Shown here piece by piece: positions 1 through 11,511 of a stretch of 64,000 nucleotides of DNA. The stretch covers positions 3,534,001-3,598,000 of the forward strand of contig JARFXM010000006.1 of NCBI GenBank assembly GCA_029532625.1. Reading direction: 5' to 3'. Source of the stretch: Lomentospora prolificans. Lineage: Eukaryota; Ascomycota; Sordariomycetes; Microascales; Microascaceae. A model generated the notes under the pieces. That model saw only the letters and a program-made list of their open reading frames with translations, was not told the origin of the DNA and did no database searches. Both the position numbers and the translations under genes were made by a program. Every line of letters starts with the position of its first letter. Positions within the stretch are counted from its first letter, which is position 1.

Positions 1-640
1 CATTTGGACAGGGTTTAAAGACAAACGGATGGAATGAAGGAACAAGAAAGGCAATACAAGGCAATACAACTAGGTCTGATATACTCTAGATCAAGATAAG
101 AGCAAAATACGTAATCTGGGTGTTTATTACGGAAGGCCCTTTACTTCCTATATTTGTTCTAGTTCTCACAATGGTCCGAGGATCATTCAATGAAGATACA
201 AGGCTGCAAGCAGATGGAGAATTGAAAACTTTAACGACTAGTTAGGAGCGCGGTCGTGGAGAACATGGGTGGACCCTTGGATGTCGGACCAACATGATTG
301 GAATTCTCATCCGCGGCTGGGCCTCTGAGGATCCGGGGGACCTTTTCCTGTATCAATGGCAACTATTGCCATTCTTTTTCTGCCCGAATACGAGATGTAC
401 GATGTAGAGATCTCAGGAAGCATCATGCAGAAGTTTAGCCTTGGATTGTATGATGACCTCGACCTCCGACTGAACGTGGGAACTAAGGTAGACGCAAGGC
501 CCGATAACAGCTTGGGAAATTCTATAAATGAGCGGCTTGATCCCACTCATCCTTCTCTTTCAGAATTTCCTACCCATCTCGCTCAAAACATCATAGTCTT
601 CTACCACCACTTTTCGCTAGACGTACACTTGCTCGGCAAG
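1..640. other. intergenic, 5' flank of secreted protein gene
   Basis: I see no supported gene here. An open frame continuous with the next gene begins at 356, but its product upstream of 641 does not resemble a secreted protein, so I treat 1-640 as promoter and leader. A minus-strand open frame at 307-546 has no recognisable features. Confidence 0.5.
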
Positions 641-1731
641 ATGCAGCCTAAGGCCCTTCTCACCCTCTTGGCTACGGCCTCGCTTGCTTCGGCCGCGGTC
701 TTCCCGCGTGTTGATTCCCACGGAGCGAACAAGCCTGCCCTTTTGCGCCGCCAGAACGACGGTGATTCCAGCTCCACGGATGCCGGCACGCCCACCGATA
801 CCGGCGTTGTTGAGAATCCTACCCCCAGTGACAATGGGGATGTTCAGTCCACTGATCCCGCCATTGGCACCATTCCACCTGATACCGGCGCTCCTGCTGC
901 GGACACTAGTGCTCCCGCCGCAGATATCAGCGCCCCTGCTGCTGATACTAGTGCTCCTGCCGCGGACACCAGCGTTCCCTCCGATACAGCCAGCATCCCT
1001 GAAAACTCCAGCGCTCCTCCCGATACTTCGAGTGCCTTAGTCGTTCCCACGGAGCCTACCTCATCGGAGGGCACCATCTCGACTGAGCCGCCCGCTAGCA
1101 GCCCTGAGTCACCTAACCTTCCTCCTCCCACTACTTCATCGTCGTCAAGCCTACCTTCCCCCACTCCGACGTCTCCTACCTCTTCGTCCCTGAGGCCTAC
1201 GACCGTGACCGTCACCACCACTACCACTCCTCCCCCCCTCCCCCTCCTCCCCCCACAACTCCTACCACCAAGGTCACCGTCATCATCCCCAACCCAATCA
1301 CCATCACCATCTTCCCCAGCCCTGCCGTGGTTACCGTCCTCCCTCCTCCCCCTCCGCCGCCTGCTCGTCCTCCCCCCTACTGGGAAGTCCAGAATTTCAC
1401 CAGGACCTGTAACAGGGACGACACAAGCTGCAACTACTACTTCGGTATTGCCACCTTCAATGATCCCTGGAACGAGCCTCTCACCCAAGGAACCTGCAAC
1501 TACACCATCACCGGCAGCGGCGCTTCTCGACTCCCTGCTATCAACATTCCTTGCGAGGGTGGCTGGCGCTCCAGCTCCGCCTGGAGTGGCCAGTTTGGTC
1601 CTGGCAACGGCTTCACCGTCTTCGGCCTCACAAACTACGTTGGTATTATCTGGCCCGCTTATGCGGACTGGGAGCTTACCAATGGCGTTGCTGTCAAGCC
1701 TAACAAGTGGTACTGGCCTCAGTGGTTCTAA
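641..1731 (+). CDS. secreted Pro/Thr/Ser-rich protein with a Cys-containing C-terminal domain; frame break inside
   Basis: The ATG at 641 opens a clear signal peptide (MQPKALLTLLATASLASA) followed by a dibasic site (LLRRQ). Next come four 21-nt repeats encoding APAADTS (890-973) and a long Pro/Ser/Thr linker, probably O-glycosylated. A compact C-terminal domain (from about 1380) starts WEVQNFTRTC and has the pattern CNRDDTSCNYYFG; it ends at the TAA at 1729-1731. I think this pattern occurs in small secreted ascomycete proteins, but I cannot name a family. The first part reads in frame 2 and the last in frame 1. Removing 1205-1272 (GTGACC...CCAAG) as an intron joins the frames exactly, but there is no good branch site and the segment is poly-C rich, so a homopolymer indel is equally possible. 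Probably a cell-wall or extracellular protein. Confidence 0.6.
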
Positions 1732-1952
1732 GGGGTTTAGCCTCAAAATCAGGAGCTACATGGGTTCCACCTCCTTGCCAACTTAGAAACGGCGAGGTGT
1801 GTTGCGGATTAGAAAAATCTACCTCTTAATTAGATATGCCTTAATAATAACTGCCTAGTTATTTTACAATCCTGTTGGGGCGAGCCTGAGTTATGATGTG
1901 ACAGCCAACACGGCAGTGCACTTATGATATCTTCAAGTCCTTTACTGACCTC

Positions 1953-3345
1953 CTAAGAGCCTGCAATCGCCATATATGAGTTTGCATCAGTTTCGGGATC
2001 ATCATTATAGAAAGACCAGAGAGTCTCGGCACCCTCCAACAACCTCTCTTTCTTTACGATAATATTGAACTTCCAATCGCGAACGTCATACATACCCTGC
2101 ACGAAACTCATCCGGGTTGTAGCCACAGGAAATCTGGACTCGTCCCAAGGATCACTTGATATAGCTTTATAGCTCATGAATAGCCAGGATCCTATATTAC
2201 GAAGCCCGCGGGTAGTATCCGCGGGTACTGAGGGTTCATCTTCGCCATCCCTATCTCCACCACGTTCACTTCTTGAAGCTTGTATAAGCCGATGCTGGGA
2301 CTGATTCTCCTGCTATAATATTTGGGGCAGCTTGGACGCTGCTTTCGACTTATTACAAGGTTAAATCGTCCCCCTATTTGCCGTATATTCAGGGAAACGC
2401 AACTACTTCATAGGAGCACGAAAGCACGATATCTCTGTAGTCACCACATGCGCAGGTGGACTACTTGTCTCTCATCATATAGTCTTCGCGCGACGCGTCC
2501 AGTGGTAGATTTGCGCGGGTCCTTGCAGATGTACATAATACCATGAACCAAGTACAGTGGAGCTCTTTCATTCAAAAATCAAGCCTTGGAACCTTTCGCC
2601 GCCTGGTTCCCACCAGTGCTGACAACCTGTGATAGTCACTACGTATCGGTTTTCGCCGCCCGCTTTCCCTTACCAGTATGCGCGTTTCTCGGTCTCCCTT
2701 TCAACCTTAGCACCCCATGTGGGATCATCCTCCCGCTTCTGTTGGTATCGTTTCTTCTTACTCTTGGATGTCAAGAGTCCCTTAGGCTTTATATCAGAGA
2801 AGATTACGTCGCGCTGTCGCCAGGTGTCTCCCGACATGCCACAGGCTGGATAATTTCTTTGCTCTATATTTAGCGCCCCTCTTACCTGGTATTCAGTTCA
2901 CGTTGTCTACATCTTGGCCCGGATGCTTTCATTTATTGGCTAGGGCATCTCCAGAAGCAGTGGGATTTGGCTCCTCATTATCTCCAAAAGTTGACCCCAA
3001 AGACCCTATTGGTACCCAATCTTGGACCATAGATAGAGGCGAAGGCATTTTCTTCAAGCATTCGCAGAAGTTCCTCGCGATCACCTGTGATATAATTACC
3101 TGCTTCTTGATCTCTTTCCGAAATATAAGTTCGATAGTAGCTGGCCAGCATGATGGAATCCATTCTCGCAATGTATTAAGGATCTTTGGGTCGATTCAGC
3201 GCAGATTGGGCTGGTTCATATCTAAGGCCTGTGGTGACGTCTGCAACGAGCGTCGTTTTCAGGTTCTTGTGCCAAACGTAAAGTGGCACTCTGCTCAGCA
3301 ATATGGCCGTGAAGGTGCGTGGCGACAGTTTCAGTGAAGAAGATG
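1953..3345 (-). pseudogene. decayed gene of unknown family
   Basis: Several minus-strand stretches read like real protein but lie in different frames separated by stops: about 3345-2970 (contains WHKNLKTTLVADVTTGLRYE and LASYYRTYISERDQE), about 2850-2660 (contains KKRYQQKREDDPTWGAKVE) and 2177-1953 (contains SDPWDESRFPVATTRMSF and VRDWKFNIIVKKERLL). Their common strand and order suggest one gene broken by frameshifts and stops, though unrecognised introns could explain some breaks. I do not recognise the family. Confidence 0.35.
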
Positions 3346-4114
3346 CTGGCCTCTGTAAGCTTCTGGTTTAGACTCGAAAGTAGCGACATTGTCCTTGAAC
3401 TCTGTACAGTCTAGCATGTGCGTTAAAATCCCGCAAGCTGTCAGTAATAGGCGACGAGCTAAGCCAAAACTTGGTTTTTCGAGATTATCAAGGCCTCCAT
3501 CCTCTGTCCTGGTGCATATTGGAAATGAGTATGTATCCCCATGTCCGCATCTGACAAGTCAACAAATACCGCCCCCTGGAGAGAGTGCAACACCGCCTTC
3601 AGAAGTCAATGCTCCTGAACCAGATCTCGCACCTGCTGGTCTTCCGCCGATACAATATTTACCGCAGAGCAAGCAGGATTCGTAGATTCATACTGCCTAC
3701 TCACCCGCTAACCGGCTCCTGTTCAGTATGGGAGGTTACGCAGCGGCTATCGGGGAACGTCTCGGTAAGACACAGTAAGTTCAACGAGCGCATCGAGCGG
3801 ATGCTTCATAAGCAGAGTGGAGAAGCTGAATGTGGGAAGCCAAAATTCGAGGAGAAAATGCTACTCCGAGGAGAGCCGAATTTGGAGGATTTGTATCACC
3901 AGCTTTTCGTTAACGCAGAGATCGCCAAGTTGGCAAGGCAGACACACAGGCTCCTACGGATTTTTAAGTAAAGGTTCTCGTTAAGGGAGGTAGAAAACTG
4001 ATCAGGGGAATTTTAGTATTCAGTTATTAAGCGTCGGTATCCCTACTGCTATGTATTTATTTATATTTAACCTCACCAAAAGAATGGGTTGAGAATTCTA
4101 TAACCGTTTCTCTA
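3346..4114. other. intergenic / unassigned
   Basis: Two plus-strand open frames (3389-3685 and 3585-3971) overlap here. Neither shows a domain, signal peptide or splice pattern that supports a gene. The stretch before 4115 would hold the 3' end of the CobW-family gene. Confidence 0.4.
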
Positions 4115-6162
4115 TTAAATTGCGCATTGCTCCCCAGAAGCATGGTCGTGACCAGTATGATCCTCATCAGCCTCGTCGGGCCAGTCAGGAAATCCATCAT
4201 CGAACAAGTCAGCCAACCTGTCCAGCTTATCGCCGAGTTCCTCGTCTTCATCGCGCATGGCTCTCTCCCATTGAGCGTATTCCGTATCTGTAAGAAGACA
4301 TTCATCAAGCGCCTTCTCTAAGCCCTTGACATCCAAAGCCTCACCAATAAAAACGAGCTCTTGCCTACGATCACCCCATTCGCCTCCCTGGCGAAGGTCG
4401 TGCTGGACGAGAGCATCGACTTCAGGATCCCCAGTCATGTACTCTTCTTGTGGAATCGTGCAGAACCACGGCCGACCTCCAGAAAGCGTAAGCATGGCAC
4501 CAGCCTGCGACCACTCTCCGGCACGATGCGGTCGGGTAGCGAGGAAGAACTCGCCCTTGGACCTGAAGAGTCGGTTAAAGAGGGGGTGAGCTCTCTTATT
4601 GGAAAGGATCACGTCGTTAGGAGGCGGTGTCAGGTCATCCACCATCTCCATGTCCGCGTCCTCCTTGTCATGAGCCGAAGTGGGAGGGGAAGGAACAGTG
4701 ACCGTAGTTGACTGGATGGACGGACTGCGCGAGGAGTTAGACTGGTCTGAGCCGTATTGTGTTTTCCGTCGCTCATCCATTGACATGTTAACATCTTCGT
4801 CCTCGTCATTTTCGTCCATATACTCATCTTCATTCTCGTCTTCATCTGGGTGCTGAAGCTGTAGGATAAACTTGTCATGGAGCAGCCTGAAGAGGCGGAA
4901 GGGATGGAAAGGCTTCCTGCGAGAATAGATGAAGTTGCGGACATTGTATTCTTCAGTCTCCGGCTTTGGTGTTATCACGTTGCGCCCGTTCACCTAACGC
5001 AGGTACAGTTAATCAGACGTTGTATCCATGCGCTATGGAGGGAACTAACCTCTCGGACAGTCATGGCGTGGAGATCCTCGAGCCAGCCGTAGCCCGTTTG
5101 GGCGCGTGCCATGTCGAACATGCCCGTGTTGACGATTTCCTTGACGTCAATTTTGCCATAGGATGAGTCGAGAATTCTCGCTCGGTGATTCAGCTTCGTG
5201 ATTAAGTCGAGGATGCGCGCTTTCATTTCTTTGTTCACCTAGGGTAATATTAATAGGTTAGCCGGTGCTCCACGGTGCCAACTCTACAGTATTGCGCATA
5301 CCATGTCTATCTTGTTCAAAACAATGACATCGGCAAACTCTATTTGGTCAACCATGAGGTCCGAAACGGTTCGCTCGTCCTCGGGTGTCACGTCATCACG
5401 CCGCGAAGAGAGGAAATCGTCCGTGTCAAAATCGTTAAACATGGTGAAGGCGTCGATGACGGTGGCTGTGGTGTCGAGACGCGCGAATTTATCGAGCCCT
5501 CCCGCCTTTTTCCTACGATCCACCGAGTCAGACATGTAGAAAAAGTATGTACACCAAGCATGGAGGACTAACAGTTGCTTCAGTACTTTGAGCATATCTG
5601 CGTCGAGCTCAGCACCATCGTCCGCCATAGCATTCATTTGCTCGGCGAGACGACGGTCAAAGGTTTCGGCAACCTGTTCGGGCTCGCTAATACCGCTGCT
5701 CTCGATGATTATGTAGTCGTAATCTTGGAGCTCTGATAGTCGCACAAGCTCTTCGAGTAGATCGCCGCGAAGAGTACAGCATATACACCCATTCTGGAGG
5801 GCGATAACCTTTTCTTCTGTCTTTGTGAGGCGGTGGGTCTGCTTAATGAGGGACGCATCGACATTTATACTGTTGGACATGTTAGGATGTATCAGAACAG
5901 GCGAGACTGGGGCCGAGGATGAACTGACGCTCCAATGTCATTCACAATGACAGCGATCCGGAGGCCATGATCACTTTGGAGGATGTGTTGGAGTAATGTC
6001 GTCTTGCCGCTTCCCTATATCCATACATTGTTAGATGCATGGCCAGTTATCGTAAGGTAGGCCACGTACCAGAAAGCCGGAGAGCAACGTGACTGGAAGA
6101 GGCTTGGTAGGGACACGTAGTTTCTGTGTTGCGCCGCTCTTTGACCTGGTCTTCCTAGCCAT
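4115..6162 (-). CDS. CobW/P47K (COG0523) metallochaperone GTPase, six exons
   Basis: Exons 6162-6070, 6014-5929, 5869-5573, 5512-5302, 5238-5050 and 4993-4115 join in frame to 584 residues; all five introns (55-63 nt) have GT..AG ends. The Walker A motif LLSGFLGSGKTT spans the first splice junction (residues 27-38). The family's metal-binding motif CxCC is present as GCICCTL, followed by IIESSGISEP and the guanine-specificity motif NKID (about residue 226). A CobW C-terminal domain (HPLFNRLFRSKGEFFLATRP) follows. Family members load Zn or another metal into client enzymes at the cost of GTP; the client here is unknown. Unusual traits are a strongly acidic insert (encoded near 4770-4850) and an Asp/Glu/His-rich tail (DHTGHDHASGEQ) that could bind metal. 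The protein lies closer to the bacterial YjiA/YeiR layout than to short ZNG1; that placement is an impression. Confidence 0.9.
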
Positions 6163-6746
6163 TGCGATTCACTAATTGGGACTACTACTAGAGCAATAGA
6201 GCAAAAGAGAAGAAAAGAACCCATAAATGAGATGGAGCGCGACGTCGAACACCTGGAAGGTTATCTCGGCTTATATACAGCATCTCACTTCTCCTACAGC
6301 TCCCTCGGATCCTTCTCACGGCCGACTTCTTGATGTCGACGCGGAGGGACCAGCGGTGGTTTGCGCACACCTGCGACCAATGAAACCCTCTGGATTATGC
6401 ATCCAAAGATGAGACGTGCCACCCCCGGGCCGTCGCGGTCTATCAGGGTGTTCCCTGTCTCGAGCCATCCGGGTCTTCGGAACCTTGATGTCTACCTTTC
6501 CTCTCAGTTGAGCTACAAATCTCGAGACCAGACCAAAAATTATCGGAATCTTTGACTAAAGGTCCATGCAGCCCCTCTCTCCGTTGTATCGCGGACCAAT
6601 CGGAAGAAGATTATCTCTCATTAATAACATCCCATCGCCAATATTGCCCCTGCTGTTCTATATACATTCCTCTGGATTGAGATCCGGGGTGCTTGCCTCT
6701 CGAGTGAGTGCGGAAAACGAATATTCACCGTCTTCGGGACTTCCAG
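6163..6746. other. intergenic, promoter side of the CobW gene
   Basis: No supported gene. This stretch lies upstream of the minus-strand CobW start and must hold its promoter; I see no clear named element. Confidence 0.4.
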
Positions 6747-7112
6747 GATTCGTCAAAGATTAATAGCGGATTCGTGGGCCCCTTTGGCCAAGCTCGTGGC
6801 CTCCGATCCGAGCAACAGCGAGTCAGGAATAAACTTACTCAGGCAGTCGTATCTGCAGCTGTCTGTGAGTTTGTCTTTGAGTCGTCATTTCCCCAGTTTG
6901 TCGATAGCGAATCTCCGCTTCTGGATCAATATCGAAAAATCGTCTTAATTAAGGTATCCGCCATAAACCCTACGCATTTCGTCGAGCTCGTGGGTTTACG
7001 TATAGCGCTCCCAGGCGGTCCTGAAACTGTTTCGAAGATTGATTTGCTGGCTAAAAATGCCTTGATAGTGCAAAATTACTTTCAATCAGTTCTTCTCCCC
7101 ACTGTTGCTTAA
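6747..7112 (+). other. possible coding remnant
   Basis: A plus-strand frame ending at 7112 contains protein-like stretches such as VVSAAVCEFVFESSFPQF and ELVGLRIALPGGPETVSKID. It has no convincing start and no recognised family. It could be the decayed 3' end of a gene or chance. The flanking DNA is featureless. Confidence 0.22.
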
Positions 7113-8032
7113 AACTTCGTAGATTGACTTTGTGATACGCCTCTGTTTGGAAAGAAGAAACATTGCGGACGGCAAAGCCGATACGGAGAGTAAGACTGGA
7201 CGCGCCAGAGAATTAACTCTAGATAAGATAATATTTGCTCGAATCTTGGTGCCTGCCTTGAAGCTAAAGTCGATGTTGACTTTACCTCTTTATAGGTATC
7301 GGCTACTCTTCTACATGCCCGGAGACATTTTCCACTCACGAACAATGGTTCGAGAAGAGGATTTGAGGGATGGCCCATGCCTGGAAACAGGCAGCAGCAT
7401 ACCAAGCAAGGAACAGCTACGAAAAAGGGTAGAATCAAGTTCTGCACATTTCCGGCGCTTTTCTCACGATCCGAGGATGAGACTGATGGTTTATACTGTT
7501 TTTTCCATCATGGTAGGCTTTGGCTGATGCCGACTGTTGTTATGACCCCGAGGGATAGCCATCAAAGATAATATACTTCTTTCGTGACCTTCTAGACTCC
7601 CAAGATTGACAAGCGCAAGCTAGCGGCTCGCTTTACTCGGTTATTGAAAGGAGTTACCATATCACGGATAGGGTTCAGCGAGAGACATTTCTGGTCCATA
7701 TCTAATGCTATTTCTCTGTGGCCTGGGGGATAGAAAGAACTCGAGAGAACACGCTCATAAACATAACCTAGAGGTTGCGACTAGGAGCAGTGCCAGAAGG
7801 AAATCCTTGAAGCAGGCCGGCCGCGAGAAAAGCCTTCATTGATGCGGCTAGCCATACACATTTGCGCGCGTGGTTGACTCGATGGTGAAAAATGTGCTGT
7901 ACCACCCCTTCGAACATCGTCACCCCGCGTCTCCTATTACTCATATGCACTAGCTAGCAAGCTCCGAAGCCTCAAGGTTCATGGACGAGAAGCGAAAGCC
8001 AGAACCCTTCCGCCTGAAATTCGCGGCCCCTA
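7113..8032. other. intergenic
   Basis: Only short open frames on both strands, without domain signatures. It lies just upstream of the HET pseudogene and may include its old promoter. I see no repeats. Confidence 0.4.
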
Positions 8033-9610
8033 GTGGCCTCGATCCCGATTCTACCAGCACGAAATGGCACAGAGACTTTGTCGGCATGCGGAACTATCAC
8101 TCTGCAGGCTCTGTGTCAGGATGACGGCTACCAACATATACCACATATAAGCAGGACTATCTTCGAGTCAGCAGAGAACTGCGATCTGTGCGATTTGATC
8201 AGGCAGGGAATGCACCAAAACGTGTCATATAGGGCTGGAACTCGAATGGAAAGAGAGCAGAAGGTCCTGGAGACCTCTCCATGGACCCCATGGTCATGTT
8301 GGGATTTAACTCTTCATCTCTGGATGGTCAGCAGTCCGGCTCCTGGAATATTGTAGATCCTTTGACCCTGGTTGGCATCAATGTCCATATTCCTATTGAG
8401 GGGGGCACAAATATTGGTCAACTAAGTTTGGTTGCCGGCCCAGGTATCGCATGGCAGCTTTAATCCATTGAAACGATGGTCACTTTTATTTCTCTAATAA
8501 GCATTCAGGGTAACACGGCAGCCTGTGCAGGCCACGTAGTCGGGAGGCCGCTTTTCCAAGATCAATCTTGCGCCGAATCCTTCCATCTCCTAAGAAGGTG
8601 GTTTGACCATTGGATCTCCGGCCATCCGACTTGCCACACATCTTTCATCGCTCCAGAGGAACACCATGAAGATGCTGCACCGAAGCTTCCCACTAGGGTA
8701 GTCGACTTTGGACCACCTGACGGGTCCGAGGAGCCGCGACTAAAAGTCACCGGCGCGCTGTGCGCCCGATATGCCACCCTTAGTCACTGTTGGGGAAACT
8801 ATCGAATCATCAGGACAATAAAAACAAATTCAATAACGCTGTGCATTGATTCGCTTCTGTGACCTTTCCAAGACTTTCCAAGACGCTGTCGTCATTACAC
8901 GTTCACTAAGTCTTCGACATTTGTGGATTGACAGTTTGTGTATAATCCAGGATGCCCCGGAAGACTGGAAAAGGGAATCGGCCATAATTGGAAATATCTA
9001 CCAGAATGCCGCCATCACCATTGCTGCTACGTCGGCGAAAGGTGGACTTGAGGGATGCTTCATGCCACGCTCACTTTCAGAACTACAGGTTCGACTACAG
9101 TATTCAGTGGATGGAGCAGAAGTCCCCTGCGAATTCGTATATGCTAGGCTTTTCCCTGACGTAGAGATTAGCGACTTGGTTCTATCGCTGTTAGGTCAGC
9201 GGAGCTGGGTTACTCAGGAGTGGATGTTGAGCCCTTGAACTGTGCACTATACTGGGGCGCGCCTGGTTTGGATCTGCCGTATTATTCTCGAAGGCCAGGA
9301 TGGTGAAGTGATAGTCCAGAGGGATGAAAATAGACTGTTAGAAGCTGTCAGAAGCCTGAAAGTCGACAAGGCAAAGCCTTCTAATCAGCGCCATGCATCA
9401 GATTTGGACAGCACCGTGGTATTCTTCGAGAACTAGTGCGGTCTGGTGTGTACTTGATATACCTCGCGCCAGCTAACCTATGACCAAGACAGGCCAATCG
9501 CAATTCTGGGCCTGGCGAAAGAAATTAGCGAAGGTGTGCAGACGGAGTAACATCTTGCTGGGATGTTCTACGAAGCGGACCGACCGTGCCCAGATATCAC
9601 AACAAACTAT
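8033..9610 (+). pseudogene. HET-domain (heterokaryon incompatibility) pseudogene
   Basis: The relic follows the order of HET-domain proteins. There is an N-terminal Cys-containing part (SAENCDLCDLI, about 8165), then the HET core beginning YATLSHCWG (about 8770), DLSKTFQDAV, LRHLWIDSLCIIQDAPEDW (about 8910-8970), IYQNAAITIAA (about 8998) and a tail LTYDQDRPIAILGLA (about 9475). It is broken several times: frame changes near 8290-8480 and near 8840, an in-frame TGA at 9236-9238 inside what is normally LSPRTVHY (a CGA Arg codon one C-to-T change away), and a TAA near 9550. HET proteins trigger cell death after fusion of unlike individuals; this copy cannot make a full product. Confidence 0.8.
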
Positions 9611-10115
9611 TCTGCTTCAGCAAGGTTGACCTGACGCGGCCCGCTGCCCTACCTCATCTACCATCAATGTCATGATAGTGGCTGAAATTGAGGCAGGGGA
9701 GGGCACCAGCAGGAGGTTCGTGAGGATTGGCGTCGGCGAGATTTTGGAGGAAGGGTGGCTTGTTGATTCTAAGCTTGAGCGAATCCTGAAGTAATTTCAT
9801 CATGTCAACTAGTTGAGGAAAAGATAGTACCGGCACACCATACCATCAATGGCTATCATCCCATCTCCAGCAGAAGCAGGCCCAAGATGTCACGAGGGGC
9901 AAGATCATCTACAAACTGGTGGTGCCAGGGGCTCGCCACCAGTCCTGAGCGATGGACTTTGCACCCAACAATCCCAGTCCGGGGAAAGCTTAGCGTGAGA
10001 ACAAATAAAAGTAAAAAAAAAAAAAAAAAAAAACGCGGATTTACCGCTCTAAATCGCTGGTTTTGGGTGCCGCGGAATTAGATCTTGAGTATGGAGTATG
10101 TAATTCATCAGGAAA
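9611..10115. other. intergenic with a 22-nt A tract
   Basis: No supported gene. A run of 22 A occupies 10013-10034, about 80 bp upstream of the tRNA-Thr gene. No retroelement body or target duplication is visible beside it. Confidence 0.4.
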
Positions 10116-10199
10116 GCCCGTATAGCTCAGTGGTAGAGCGCATCACTAGTACTAGCTAGCGCAATGATGAGGTCCCTGGTTCGATCCCAGGTGTGGGCA
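10116..10199 (+). tRNA. tRNA-Thr (anticodon AGT) with a 12-nt intron
   Basis: The gene folds as a full cloverleaf. The acceptor is GCCCGTA/TGTGGGC, the D stem GCTC/GAGC, the anticodon stem CATCA/TGATG, and the T arm CCTGG-TTCGATC-CCAGG. The anticodon loop reads C-T-AGT-A, then a 12-nt intron (10052+100 = 10152 to 10163) in the canonical position after base 37, then A. AGT reads Thr codons. The mature molecule is 72 nt with discriminator A. A T6 run at 10209-10214 serves as the Pol III terminator. Confidence 0.93.
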
Positions 10200-10208
10200 G
10201 CCAATTTC

Positions 10209-10214
10209 TTTTTT
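10209..10214 (+). terminator. Pol III terminator of tRNA-Thr
   Basis: A run of six T starts 10 nt after the tRNA 3' end, as expected for RNA polymerase III termination. Confidence 0.7.
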
Positions 10215-10453
10215 GTTTATGGCGTATTATGGGTGGGAATGCTGAGACGAAATAGGATTACAAACTTGTTGTTATTTATACATATCAATATGTATAATAC
10301 GGTTTTCAATTTTTGGTTAGTTATTATTAGTATGCTCATTAGCAAGGACGAGAAAATGTGTCTACCGAGCCTAGTCCGCTTGCCCTTAACAGCCTCTTAT
10401 TCTATCCGCTCTTAACGCAGCAACGAGTGACTCCAATGATATTATTATCAAGA

Positions 10454-11511
10454 TCACCTTAAATAGTACCACAGTCCGACACTAAGTACGGGCACAATGA
10501 TGCCACTAGCAAGTATTCCGAGGGCCCTTCTGATACGGGGAAGAAATAAGCCCTCAATAAGCTTCTTGAACTCACCCGGCGCATTGCCACGAGGGTAGGG
10601 TCTATCCGGTATCGGGTGGCCCAGAAAAGGGCATATTTCGTCCCATCCTAGACCATCCTCAAGCTTTACGATGAGTAGCCTATCGTCGGGGACCAAAGAT
10701 TTAGCGAGGGCGGATCTGCATAATAGTCAGAAGAGGAGGTCCCAACGCACATTCGGGAAAAAGCAAAAGAAGGTGCTATCCATGAGATAGTCTCGTCACC
10801 AGGCAACGTACGCATCGATAGTGCCTTGTTTTGCAATCTCCATGCCCTTCTCCATTCCCTTGCCGTGGAAGATAACTTCATCCCAGGTAGTGTTCGCGTC
10901 ACAAAACGCGGCAATGAGGGGGTCCAAGAGACGTGTTACATTCCACGGAAAGTGCCTCACGTCCTCGAAGACCTTGCCAGCCGTGTTACGGAATGAAGTA
11001 GCCCAGGAGTCAATGTCCCGTTCGGTCAGAATAAACTTTGCGTCGGGATAGGCGTCTACAAACTCGGGAATGAAAAATTGTGGGATTTCGATAATGGCCT
11101 GCTCGCATCCGGATTAGCTTGGTTGGACGCTATACAAATAGCCGTTGGGTAGACTCTCTTACATCGTAATTAGCAAGCCACTTATCAAATTCAGGCTTTC
11201 CGTAGGGCTTCCCGCCGCCAAGAAACTTGCACCTCATGGCCTGCTCCATCATGATGAGGTCATTCTCGCCATTTTTCAGTGCTTCCGCCATGTGGTACGG
11301 CTTATACCCAAGCACTGCTAGTGCCTGATATAAGGAAAACGTCCCCATTCTGCATATATTTGGAGTATTCTATCGTTAATGCCAGACTCTGGAGAATCGA
11401 GTTCTGTTGATTGAAGTCATAAGAGTTGACTCACCGGCTTCGGCTAAGAACTATAACCTTCTTGTCGCGCACGCGCGCGGGCTCAGGTAGGCTGTCAACT
11501 AAACGAGACAT
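10454..11511 (-). CDS. P-loop sulfotransferase-family protein (Sulfotransfer_4 type), four exons
   Basis: Exons 11511-11435, 11349-11163, 11098-10812 and 10715-10454 join in frame to 270 residues. Donors are GTGAGT, GTAAGA and GTACGT; the last intron has a CTGAC branch site. The N-terminal strand-loop VIVLSRSRMGTFSLYQAL matches the 5'-PSB (PAPS phosphate) loop of this fungal family, whose usual form is RTGTxSL; here Thr is replaced by Met. Further family features are GYKPYHM, FILTERDIDSWATSF and the late segment GLGWDEICPFLGHPIPD. The C-terminus ends in a hydrophobic segment (LASGIIVPVLSVGLWYYLR) that could anchor it to a membrane. The substrate is unknown; many fungal members are uncharacterised and sulfotransferase activity should not be assumed. 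Confidence 0.85.

Noticed and set aside
844..1746. 300-codon minus-strand open frame rich in Gly, Val and Glu
   Set aside because: It is the antisense shadow of the Pro/Ser/Thr repeat region of the secreted protein gene; the plus strand has the signal peptide and Cys domain.
10013..10034. 22-nt A run as the tail of a retroelement
   Set aside because: No element body, no second repeat border and no target duplication are visible; it is more likely a simple homopolymer.
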